64,000 nt of DNA, taken from NCBI GenBank assembly GCA_948099385.1, contig CANUEZ040000165.1, positions 9,332,001 to 9,396,000 of the forward strand, given 5' to 3'. Every line of letters begins with the position of its first letter. Within the stretch, counting starts at the first letter, position 1. Both the position numbers and the translations under genes were made by a program. The notes beneath the pieces are model-generated. The model worked only from the letters and a program-made list of their open reading frames with translations, searched no databases and had not been told where the DNA came from. Shown here piece by piece: positions 1-9,099 of the stretch. The DNA is from Fasciola hepatica (Eukaryota; Platyhelminthes; Trematoda; Plagiorchiida; Fasciolidae).

Positions 1-490
1 GTCCAGGTAGACCTTGGGTTGGGGTGATTACGTCAAGACATGCATTTAGTGTGGAGTAAAGATGATCCACCACGGTATGCAAGTCATCAGATAAAAAGAA
101 AGTATCCCAGTCCTGCGAGCGAATGAGTGAGGGTAATTGATTCCAGCTAGCTTGGTGGAACGGTCTTTTAACGGTTGGTTTGTGAACGGTTCGTGCTGGT
201 ACTGAAAACTCACATTTTACCTGCAAGTGGTCACAACCTGGGATGCTGTTCACGATAGATGTGTGCACGCGAGATAATCCTACCGTAAAAATGAGATCAA
301 GGATGCTACTGCCTCTAGTTGGGCACATCACATGTTGAGTCCATCCTCCTAAACGAATGCTGGTCAAGAAGTGTAGTAAGTGATGTTGAGCTTTCAAAGT
401 GGACCAACGTATGCCTGGTGCGTTAAAGTCGCCGGCCACCAGTTTTGGGCCGGGTATGTCCGCAACAACGTTTACCGCCTCTATGATAGG
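1..490 (-). pseudogene. A2 ORF2 endonuclease domain, second half (cut by window edge)
   Basis: Read on the minus strand, one open frame runs from 490 to the window edge without a stop. It carries the APE-type endonuclease motif GDFNAPG near 434-454, followed by an LDLIFT-type block and a CDHL block where the family usually has SDH. It resembles the matching part of the plus-strand element ORF2 at 2251-5544. The frame starts exactly where the endonuclease half at 8401-8844 stops, so the two are read as one ORF2 split by an insertion. The rest of ORF2 (RT) would lie left of the window. The catalytic role (nicking target DNA for target-primed reverse transcription) is family knowledge; the split is inference from frame and motif order. 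Confidence 0.75.
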
Positions 491-689
491 CACTGCTGCG
501 CTACACCACGTCACTAGCCGTGCTGTTATTGGTATAGTTTCCACTGATGTATCTAGGGAAGTAGTTCACAAACAGCTTTGCAAGACATCCCCATTAGCTA
601 GAATAAATCAGGTTTTTTTTCTAAACAGTAAAATCTGAGGTTAGTATTTGACCTGCGAATCCACTTCTATCAAAGTTCTTTCAAATATC

Positions 690-2264
690 ATGCCCAGATC
701 GACTTCAAATCGCCTCATTCACCGAGCGGCAAATCGAAGTCCACTTACAAGCACTAAACGCCCCCGACTTTCTACCTCCTCCGTGCCGTGTTCAGTACCA
801 CTGGTCGATATATACAGTGAAGCCAGTAACAAATATAATGCGCTTCAGGAAAACTTATCGTCCTTAGAGAAACAGTTACGATCCATGGACGAAGCACTGA
901 CCATGCTGCTGCCACTAGCATATATTGTTGATCCTTTAAAACATCCAAACACTGAAAGTCTCCTATCAGCCGGCCACTTCCTGGACTCTGTTGCATCTGA
1001 AGTCCACAGACGGATAAAAAATTCTAAAAATGCCGTTGTTTTTAATGTTCCAGATCGTTTGCCCCTTTCCTCGGTCAAACAGTCATTGCTCATGGCATGT
1101 GATATGTCACACCACGAGTGCTACTGCAAAAGACTCAGAAAACGGTCACATCGAAACACGTGCCCGCTACTGTTTCAATTTCTAGAAGAGAGCACTGCCG
1201 TGGAATTCGTCAGAAAGAGAGAGTCCATCGCAAAATCCACATCATTTAAAAATATAAAAATTGCTCCAGACAAAACCCCTCTGCAGAGGGAGGTCCTTAG
1301 ATCGAAAGCCAGCATCCAAGTACTTCCACCACCGTCTGACCCAGTGCCACAAAGCTCCCCTGAGAAACGTCCCACCGTAAACGACTCGTTACCACTCCCG
1401 CTAACCAGTGCATCAGCTCAAAATGTGGACCTAGATTCGTCCCGTTCACCTCCAACACCTCAACGTCCACCAAAAAGGCTCCATGTTGCACTCCAGTCTC
1501 CACCACTGTCTACCCACAGCCGAGCAATACAACCCCCTCTCTCTGCAAGCAGCCACCCACGCTCTGGTCTGTCTGCCAAACGAGCAAATAAACCGCCAGA
1601 TTCAAACACGCCACCCCGCACCAACCAGCCGACTGCAACGTTGTCTCCCAGCGCTTCGGCCACAACGTCACCCTCGTCACCTGTTGCTCCCAGAGGCCAA
1701 AATCTCGTCTGCACTGACATTGTCACGCTCCCATCTTTAATCGACAGTCGACATAGGACCTCTCGCGCTCCAGCTAACCGGCCTACTACCCATTCACGAC
1801 CCCCACCTCGGCCATACACACGAAATCTCGTCGCTCACCCTAGCGCTAGTCCACCAGCGCATTTATTTGGTCCCCCGGAGATCCGCGTACCCCACTGCTA
1901 CATCCCACACCCACAAACCCAGACCCCGCCGTCTTCACGTCCACAGATGCAGTACCATATCACAAATTTTCCACTTAATGTACCACTTCCAAACTCGAAC
2001 CATGCAGGACGAGTTACCAGCATCGTTGCCAACCGGTACCACAACATGTGGCCCGCGCCCGACCATTTTCCGCCTCATGGTGTGCCCCATCTTAACCCTC
2101 CGCAGCTTCAACATCCTCTGCTCCCCTACCACCCAACATCGCCGTATTCTACTCCGACACCAATGCACGCTATGCCAACTGACCCTTCACACCAAGGCCC
2201 CTTTATTCAACAGCCCTTTCGCTACTACTGCACCCCCTCACACTCTTTCCATGGAGCCTTGTGA
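690..2264 (+). CDS. Family A ORF1 protein (coiled coil, RRM-like domain, proline-rich tail)
   Basis: An open frame of about 524 residues from the ATG at 690; the frame extends upstream to a TTG at 648, but 690 is the first ATG. Residues ~42-75 look like a short coiled coil. Residues ~110-215 hold a block with KNAVVFNVPDR, a CPLLFQFLEE strand and DKTPLQRE, consistent with an RRM-like fold and with the conserved end of many non-LTR ORF1 proteins. The remaining ~300 residues are rich in Pro, Ser and Thr. The minus-strand ORF at 9096-10775 has the same layout and core. Expected role: coating element RNA in the RNP. The fold is inferred from pattern only. Its stop overlaps the candidate ORF2 start. 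Confidence 0.8.
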   Translation: MPRSTSNRLIHRAANRSPLTSTKRPRLSTSSVPCSVPLVDIYSEASNKYNALQENLSSLEKQLRSMDEALTMLLPLAYIVDPLKHPNTESLLSAGHFLDSVASEVHRRIKNSKNAVVFNVPDRLPLSSVKQSLLMACDMSHHECYCKRLRKRSHRNTCPLLFQFLEESTAVEFVRKRESIAKSTSFKNIKIAPDKTPLQREVLRSKASIQVLPPPSDPVPQSSPEKRPTVNDSLPLPLTSASAQNVDLDSSRSPPTPQRPPKRLHVALQSPPLSTHSRAIQPPLSASSHPRSGLSAKRANKPPDSNTPPRTNQPTATLSPSASATTSPSSPVAPRGQNLVCTDIVTLPSLIDSRHRTSRAPANRPTTHSRPPPRPYTRNLVAHPSASPPAHLFGPPEIRVPHCYIPHPQTQTPPSSRPQMQYHITNFPLNVPLPNSNHAGRVTSIVANRYHNMWPAPDHFPPHGVPHLNPPQLQHPLLPYHPTSPYSTPTPMHAMPTDPSHQGPFIQQPFRYYCTPSHSFHGAL

Positions 2265-5200
2265 GATGCCTCCCACCTCAACAAACTCTATCCGAAACAT
2301 CATACCTGTTCCATTAAAATCCCACTTACCCTGCCTTTCGTCCTTCTCCTCACAAGGCCTCCATCAAAACCATGGCTGCCCTTCCTCTACTGCTCCCCGC
2401 CCCCTTGCTGACCCCCTGGCATCCTTACAAACTCTCCCCAGATTCATACCTGTTTTGCCTCAAAGGTCCCACCTAGAGTCACCATACTCCCCTCCAGATC
2501 TATTAGCCCGCGTTACAATATCACCTCAGCATCCAGTGTTAATCTCTGCTGAAAATCATGAGTGTTCGGCCCAATGTACAATGTGCGGCGATAAGGATAG
2601 AGCTGTCCAAAAGGAAGTAGCAACTCACATCCTGTCTTCCTGCATGGGTGGCCCGCCCATTGATCACCGCCCTGCAACGCACACCCTGGCTACCAAATCC
2701 ACTGACGCTTCAAAGCCTCCTACAGAAATGCTTACCATAGCACTATTCAACTCCCGTTCCATCTTAAACAAGCTTTCCGCTATAAAAAGACTGGCCGTCG
2801 TCCACAACTTCGACATAATCCTGATTACTGAGACTTGGCTCACCGAGAACATACCTTCTGACCAAATATCACTGATCGGTTATCAAACCTTCAGGACTCA
2901 ACGAATCTACCGCCGCGGTGGAGGTTGCGTGGGGTATGTCAAGAGCAGCCTATCTGCCACCCTACTGGAAAATACCGTGCTCGCAAATGTTGAAGATTCT
3001 ATATGGTTTACAATTTCTTTATCCCAGATGAACATAGTTGTCGGTTGTATATATCGACCCCCCAGAAATGACACTTCCACATTTAATCCCATCATTGATG
3101 CATTTAATTACATCGCTGACCTGCCATTTGGAGGTAAATTTATAGCTGGCGACTTCAATGCCCCGGGCGTAAACTGGTCCTCCTTTTCTGCCCCCTACAA
3201 GTATTTGCAATTTGCCTCATGCATTCGCCTGGGCCAGTGGGCCCAACATGTAAAACAACCTACCAGAAAGAATAACATCCTTGATCTGATATTTACCCTG
3301 GGTCTCACGAACGTCTCTGCCTCCGTACTAAACGACTACACAGGCAGCGACCATAAAATCGTCAGTTGCAGATTTCAAGTCAAGCCACGTACTGTTAGCC
3401 TACCATGTAACGGTCCCTCCTTCCGTCACTTTAAATGGGACCATATTCCCTCCCAAATTCGCTCCAGAAACTGGGACGAGTTCCTCCTAACAGCAAATCC
3501 CCAGTTCGCCGCTGACCTCCTCTACTCAAATTTACACTCATGCATCGAAAACATATCACGCCCCTACAATCCATCCAGACCAGCAGGTTACCATATAGCC
3601 AGGCTAAAGCAGAAATACGACGAGCTTCGACGGCAGTACCAACGAAATAGAGACTTTTCTACAGTCTTCAGACTGGAACGCCTCTATCACGACATCCACC
3701 GCAAGGCCCGTGACCTACAACTAAAGCAAGAAACCAAAGCGTTACGCCACCCAAACAAAGCTCAAGAGCTAGCCCGGCTACACAGGGATCGTGCCCCACA
3801 ATCAATTCGATGCATAAAACAGATCATCCATTTTGATAACCTCATAACCTCACCTCGAAAGATAGCTGACACGTTTAATACTTTCTTCACAACCCCCGTG
3901 TCTCTCAGTCCATCGTGTACCCAGTTTGTCACCCCGTCTGTCACAAACTCCCCACTAAGTTCTATCACGGTTACCACTACGGATATAAATAGATACATTC
4001 ACACCTTCAAACCGACCTACTACCCCGGTCCTGACGGCCTACCGTCAGCAATATTCGCTCTAGGTGGCCCGGATATTCCCCTACTACTACTAAACCTATA
4101 CAATTTATCTCTGCAAACCGGGACCTTCCCCAGCCAATGGAAGAAATCCATTATTATCCCCAGGCACAAGAAAGGCGCAGTGCATGACATTGCCAATTAC
4201 CGCCCGATTAATCATACGCCAATGATCTCGAGGCTGCTAGAAAAAGTCGTAAAACACTACCTGACCGACTACCTTTCTGCATATAAGCTCATCAGCCCAA
4301 GACAGCACGGATTTCTCAAATCACGGTCGTGTTCAACCTGCCAATTTGACTTTCTAAATTTGGTAACAACAGCTGCCGACAAAGACAGAGCACTCGTCAT
4401 CATCTATCTTGATATGACAAAAGCCTTCGACAGAGTGCCACATCTGCAGTTACTCAACAAGATCAGGGGATACGGTATTGAAAACCCCCTACTCAATTGG
4501 TTTAAATCCTATCTACAAGACCGTCACCAAGTTACCTGCATCAACGGTCAGATATCGGACCCCCACCCAGTAAACAGCGGGGTTATCCAAGGTAGTGTTC
4601 TAGGACCACTGCTGTTCTTACTATATATAAACGATATTTGCAATGTCATCACTTATGGCGAAATTTTCTTGTTCGCCGATGATATGAAGATAGTCTATGA
4701 ATTCGAACGAGGAGACCTACCTGCAGCACTGAATAACATCATGGTCGACGTACAGTCCTTATCATCCTGGTGTGATCGCTGGAAAATGGAATTTTCAGTG
4801 AACAAAAGCAGTTATCTCACGCTGAACTGCAATATCCCTTATGATACGCTTAAGATTGGCGGTGTCTCACTCCCATATTCCCCAACAATTAGAGACCTTG
4901 GACTGCAATATTCTTACACTTTCAATTTCTCTGAACACACTTCCTACATAACTGCACGGGCAAATAAGTCCCTTGGCTTGTTGCAGAGAAATTTTCTTCT
5001 CACGAACAGTAAGTTAGAGATATACAAAACTCATATTCGCCCAACCCTAGAGTACTGTACACTTGTGTTCTCAAATATGCACAAACGTGACATTATCGAC
5101 ATTGAGAATGTACAGCGTCGATTTACCAAAAAACTGTTTGGGCCTTCTACGACCCTGACCTACAGACAGCGGTGTACACTCCTGCGGCTTGATCCCCTAT

Positions 5201-5544
5201 GGCTTAGGAGAATAAAACTCAACCTCGCATTTTTGTTTACTTTGCTCCACAAACAAGCTGTATCCTCCAGCCAAGTTCAGTTCAGTATAAACTCGACACA
5301 TCAGCTGCGTAATAGGGAACACCGTATAACGATCCCTACTTCTCGGAAATCCTTAAGGCAAAACTTCTTCCTCCTGAAATATGCAACTCTGTGGAATAAA
5401 CTCCCAGCTGATGTACGTTCCGTAGATTCCCTAAATATGTTTAAGTCTAGACTACACGTATCTCTGGACATCCAAAAACTGATAGCTCTTACGAATCCTT
5501 ATATGTCTTTTGACAGAGCTTATGAGGAAAGCGTTGGATACTGA
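2251..5544 (+). CDS. Family A ORF2: endonuclease-reverse transcriptase, intact frame
   Basis: About 1,097 residues from the ATG at 2251; the frame is open further up to 1867 inside ORF1, and another ATG sits at 2266. Residues ~110-132 hold a C-x2-C-x13-H-x4-C cluster. An APE-type endonuclease starts near residue 160 with ITETWL (Glu ~194), GDFNAPG (Asp ~301) and GSDHK (His ~368). The RT has PGPDG near residue 592, VIQGSVLGP, and the catalytic FADD at residues 808-811 (nt 4672-4683). A C-terminal thumb-like region with NKLPADVRS follows. No stop or frameshift is visible, and key EN and RT residues are present. The start is uncertain: 2251 lies 14 nt inside ORF1, and ATG 2266 begins just after its TGA. 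Confidence 0.85.
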   Translation: MEPCEMPPTSTNSIRNIIPVPLKSHLPCLSSFSSQGLHQNHGCPSSTAPRPLADPLASLQTLPRFIPVLPQRSHLESPYSPPDLLARVTISPQHPVLISAENHECSAQCTMCGDKDRAVQKEVATHILSSCMGGPPIDHRPATHTLATKSTDASKPPTEMLTIALFNSRSILNKLSAIKRLAVVHNFDIILITETWLTENIPSDQISLIGYQTFRTQRIYRRGGGCVGYVKSSLSATLLENTVLANVEDSIWFTISLSQMNIVVGCIYRPPRNDTSTFNPIIDAFNYIADLPFGGKFIAGDFNAPGVNWSSFSAPYKYLQFASCIRLGQWAQHVKQPTRKNNILDLIFTLGLTNVSASVLNDYTGSDHKIVSCRFQVKPRTVSLPCNGPSFRHFKWDHIPSQIRSRNWDEFLLTANPQFAADLLYSNLHSCIENISRPYNPSRPAGYHIARLKQKYDELRRQYQRNRDFSTVFRLERLYHDIHRKARDLQLKQETKALRHPNKAQELARLHRDRAPQSIRCIKQIIHFDNLITSPRKIADTFNTFFTTPVSLSPSCTQFVTPSVTNSPLSSITVTTTDINRYIHTFKPTYYPGPDGLPSAIFALGGPDIPLLLLNLYNLSLQTGTFPSQWKKSIIIPRHKKGAVHDIANYRPINHTPMISRLLEKVVKHYLTDYLSAYKLISPRQHGFLKSRSCSTCQFDFLNLVTTAADKDRALVIIYLDMTKAFDRVPHLQLLNKIRGYGIENPLLNWFKSYLQDRHQVTCINGQISDPHPVNSGVIQGSVLGPLLFLLYINDICNVITYGEIFLFADDMKIVYEFERGDLPAALNNIMVDVQSLSSWCDRWKMEFSVNKSSYLTLNCNIPYDTLKIGGVSLPYSPTIRDLGLQYSYTFNFSEHTSYITARANKSLGLLQRNFLLTNSKLEIYKTHIRPTLEYCTLVFSNMHKRDIIDIENVQRRFTKKLFGPSTTLTYRQRCTLLRLDPLWLRRIKLNLAFLFTLLHKQAVSSSQVQFSINSTHQLRNREHRITIPTSRKSLRQNFFLLKYATLWNKLPADVRSVDSLNMFKSRLHVSLDIQKLIALTNPYMSFDRAYEESVGY

Positions 5545-8400
5545 CACGAACCCTTGATAATCTAGGATGTGCCACACCATACGACGTAATTGCCATCACC
5601 TAAGCGTAAACCTACCAGTTTACAATGCCTAAACATAATAACTCTCACGACTGAGGCCAGTGCTTCAGAAGTCGTATTTGAATTTATGAAATACCACTGG
5701 AAGCAAGAAAGATAGTCTTTGAACATTTCCTGTGCTGATTATTATTAGGTTTTTGCCTCTGTCTCTAACCCAAGACGCAGCACCTGTCACACTCCTCAAC
5801 CTCCACCCAGTAGTCACCATAAGACATTCACAGCTCAAATTCTGTCCCTATCACAGAACTCTAGCATCCTCCACGATAGGCCTATACAACACTTGATACT
5901 TAGCCAGCAAAACTACTAACCATCTGTGGATCGTACCGACGAATCACGTTGTCAGTGCTGCAAGTTGTACCCCATCTTTGTGCAGACTGGCGTTTTGTTG
6001 AACATAAACCCCGTCGAATAATCACAGGCTGTGGTTGACCCTACCTCCCCCTGCATTTTTTGTCCCATGTAAACGGCCTGGGTGTTCTGACTTCACGGAT
6101 AAGGCGAGTGTTAGCGCGGCACTTCTGCAAACTTTCCTGGCCGTGATGGTCTCCCTGCACAGAGTTGACCACCAATAAGACATAAACACCAAAAAGTAAG
6201 AGATTGGCACAAAAAAGTGAGAAAAAAATACCCCACTGTTTTGTCTTCCAGGCACACCAGCCCTGTCACATGTGACCCATGTCTCTGGGTTGTAGTGTCG
6301 CTACGGATTGACTGGTGTGGTTGACCTATTCCCAACGCGGCTTGTTACATGCGGTCCATGTTTCGGCCGGGGCGTGGGAGCTGTGGTCGCCCACCAAAAG
6401 CAGCTCCGCCTTCTCTGACAGCCAGATACCTGACTGTGATAAAACCATTAAAAAAAGAATAATAAGAACGTCTAAAAGTGTGGATCATTCTTGGAGAGCC
6501 ACGTGCTGGATGCCAGTAGTTGTGTATCATGCTACCTCCCTACCTGAAGCTGGCCCTTGTGCCGCCTATCATGAGCACCAAATGTAGACCGTTAGAGTTT
6601 GCTTCCCTGACGAAAATTCGGACCCACCTCTCACGGTTCCCCAAACCAGTCCTCACATCGGTGTAGTCCTGCTTTGCAGCACGATAACAGCGAAAAAGAT
6701 ACCACAGTAACCATGCAATCATATCCGCATCAGATTTCCTTGCTCACATTGGAGCTTAATCTCAGTACGATTGCACTATCGAGGAAGAGCATAGATGAAC
6801 TCGCGTCAATGTTCCAAGACAAGTGACCAATTACCTCTAATGCATCACTACTGTCACCCCAATAGTTCCTCCTACTTTGACTCCTCAGTATGGAATAACC
6901 ACTATACTGAAAGAGACAGTAACAGCATAGAGCCACGCAAACAGTACGTTAGTCCTACTCGCTCAGTCTGTCACTTCAAACCTATCCTGTCGCCTCGTTG
7001 CCTAACCACGTTCTGCGTAAGCAAACGGTATCGAGGGTTATCATTACTAACAAATCATAACCGTGAAGCCCTAGGTATTTTATTAGTATCCCAGCGATGC
7101 CATGCTCACGGGCAAATCACAAATCCTTTTAAACGCATACAGTTACCAAGCCGGTGTACGCAACTTCGTCGGCCTGCAGCAGTATAGCTCAAATCCACTG
7201 CGAGTCTATTTTACCCATGCGCTACTCACATAGACCTAACCAATCCATTGTTTATTGTCTTCATATATTATCATAACCCACAGCTGGAACCACGTCCAGA
7301 CTGAAATCTCCCTTTATTTCAGGTTCGTTGTCTCTCACCACCTCAGCCGCCAAATTGGCTAACCAAGGATGCCGCTTTTACTCGCACGGATAGAAACTCA
7401 AGTGGAACCTACCATAGCAACTGAGACTGAAATCAAACCCCACAACAGGAGATACCCCTAATTGCTTATCAGACCGTTCAGCGTTTTCTAACGCAACGAA
7501 CCGGAATTCCAGTTCACGCGCATGCCGATAATATACAGCCACACTCGGCTGATCGACCGACACATACCGTGCCCTGCCAGAAGAAACTGACGCATTCAAA
7601 GCCGTACATTGCCAGAAATGACACTAAATAACACTGAAGGCAAATGCATCAACACATACATATATTTGTCAGTGAAACAGCATAATAACGCTGAAGTCCA
7701 TGCGAAGATTTTCTCACTTTATTATCCGTTACCACAGGTTATCCTTCCTCCGAACCGTAGCCGGCTGGAAATTGACTCTCCACTTCTCGAGAACCTTCCA
7801 GTTGCGCCTTCTTATTTCTGAATAGTACATGTTATTGGCCATGAATCTAAACTTACCTTTTTATGGACTGCTTTTTCTCCCACATCCACCAGTTCACTTT
7901 CACGAAATTGGCCTCATGTCCCCTTGATTCAAAGCTCATTCCGTTTCTCAAACTCCGGTAAATCCGTCATTCAGGGTCTGCATTGTCTTCATGGATCGCT
8001 ATCCTCTTCGCATGCGTCGATTTTCCCCCCTCTCCTTCTTGTTAAAAATTTACTCCATCTGCAGAACCTTAGTTGGCCTCCGGTTTCCTTGGCTTGCATC
8101 ATTCTTGTTCATAATGCCTCCTTAGCACTGCGTTAACGATTTCTTCGACATCTCCACCGCGCACCACTGCCTAGCCCGGATTCGAAACTGGTTCAAAACT
8201 GCCGCGCAAACCATTATCAGAATGATCCATTCAAACTGTTGCTGTCTATGTTTTTCCATTTCTGATGCTCTCGACTTTCATACTTAGAATTTTGTGAATA
8301 TTTCACCATATTGAGTAACATGTTACACCATGATCATGCGTTAGCGCGTGCCTCTCGACCATGGCCGAGAAATATACCAATATTATATTATTATTATTAT
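5545..8400 (+). other. Long 3' region of element A, ending in (ATT)n
   Basis: No coding region is recognised in these 2.86 kb; small open frames show no motif or relative. A stretch near 7266-7300 (ATAACCCACAGCTGG and flanks) matches the family-I 3' UTR at about 16244 and 28674, which suggests that A and I are related lineages with long 3' UTRs. The region ends with an (ATT)n run at 8381-8400, followed directly by the A2 endonuclease frame. A separate insertion inside it cannot be excluded. Confidence 0.45.
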
Positions 8401-9099
8401 AATAAAGTCGTTTTGACTAGTATTCTGGGGGCGGTAGATGCAACTAACAATGAAGTCAGAACATCCTGTAGTGACCTGTAGCCAAACTGAATCCGGCAAG
8501 TTATCGAGTATGAGGTGCTGAAATATTTTCGCTCGCATGTTTTGTCTTACATATATAAGACAGCCTCCCCCTCTCTGAGTGAGTCTATTTTTCCTGAAAG
8601 CTTGGTATCCGGTGATAGCGATATCCTCGTTTGGAGTGCTGTCTGTCAACCAGGTTTCGGTAATTAAAATAAGGTTGTAATGAGACGTGAGCAGTAATAT
8701 ACGCAGCATTCGCATCTTATTCACTATTGAGCGTGCATTCAGCATAAACAATGAGAACTGTTCAGTGGAGTCAAGGTTAACGTTAAGATCTTTATAAGAT
8801 TCCGAAATTGCATTTGCTGAAGGCGGATCGGATGACGCAATCATTATTCCTTGAGATGGAGTAGTCGGTAATGTGGATGGTGAAATAAGCTGAGTAGAAA
8901 CACCTGGCGTGGCAGTCAGCTTGGTTGTTGAGCTAAGCTGGGTGTGGCTAGTACTGATGAGATTCGTTAGATTGGAAGGATGTCGGCGGTTGGTAAGTCT
9001 ACTTAGTGCGGAACAACACCGCGAAAGATCACTATCGAGTGCTTTACTATTGGTAGATACTGGTGGCTGGGACGTAGAAATATGAGGAGGGAGGGTTAA
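8401..9099 (-). pseudogene. A2 ORF2, N-terminal region and first half of endonuclease
   Basis: Minus-strand frame open from the end of ORF1 down to 8401, with an internal ATG at 8842-8844. It contains FMLNARSIVNK, LITETWLTDS (endonuclease Glu), TQRGGGCLIYV and SCIYRPQN, the first half of an APE-type endonuclease. At 8401 the frame runs into an (ATT)n tract, giving a run of Ile. The missing half (PIIEAV onward) is found in frame at 490-1. The frame overlaps the end of ORF1 (stop at 9096-9098), as in element A but with a different frame offset. The true start codon is not clear. Disrupted by the element A insertion, otherwise undamaged in the part seen. Confidence 0.7.

Larger units (their letters stand above)
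491..8400 (+). mobile_element. Family A non-LTR retrotransposon, apparently full length, inserted in A2
   Basis: The element has a 199-nt 5' leader, ORF1 (690-2264), ORF2 (2251-5544), a long 3' region and a terminal (ATT)n tail at about 8381-8400. Its limits are set by the host: minus-strand A2 ORF2 breaks off at 8401 and resumes at 490 in the same reading frame with the expected next residues. No clear target-site duplication is visible at the two junctions. Domain order (nucleic-acid-binding ORF1, then EN-RT ORF2 with a C-terminal thumb region) fits the CR1/Jockey group. The 2.9-kb 3' region is unusually long, and part of it could be a separate insertion I cannot delimit. Confidence 0.6.

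Noticed and set aside
399..638. Plus-strand 79-residue frame as a gene
   Set aside because: Most of it is antisense to the A2 endonuclease; the rest is the element A leader.
648..689. ORF1 of element A starting at 648
   Set aside because: The codon at 648 is TTG. The first ATG in the frame is at 690.
8380..8410. (ATT)n run as an independent microsatellite
   Set aside because: Its position directly at the A/A2 joint fits a retrotransposon tail better.
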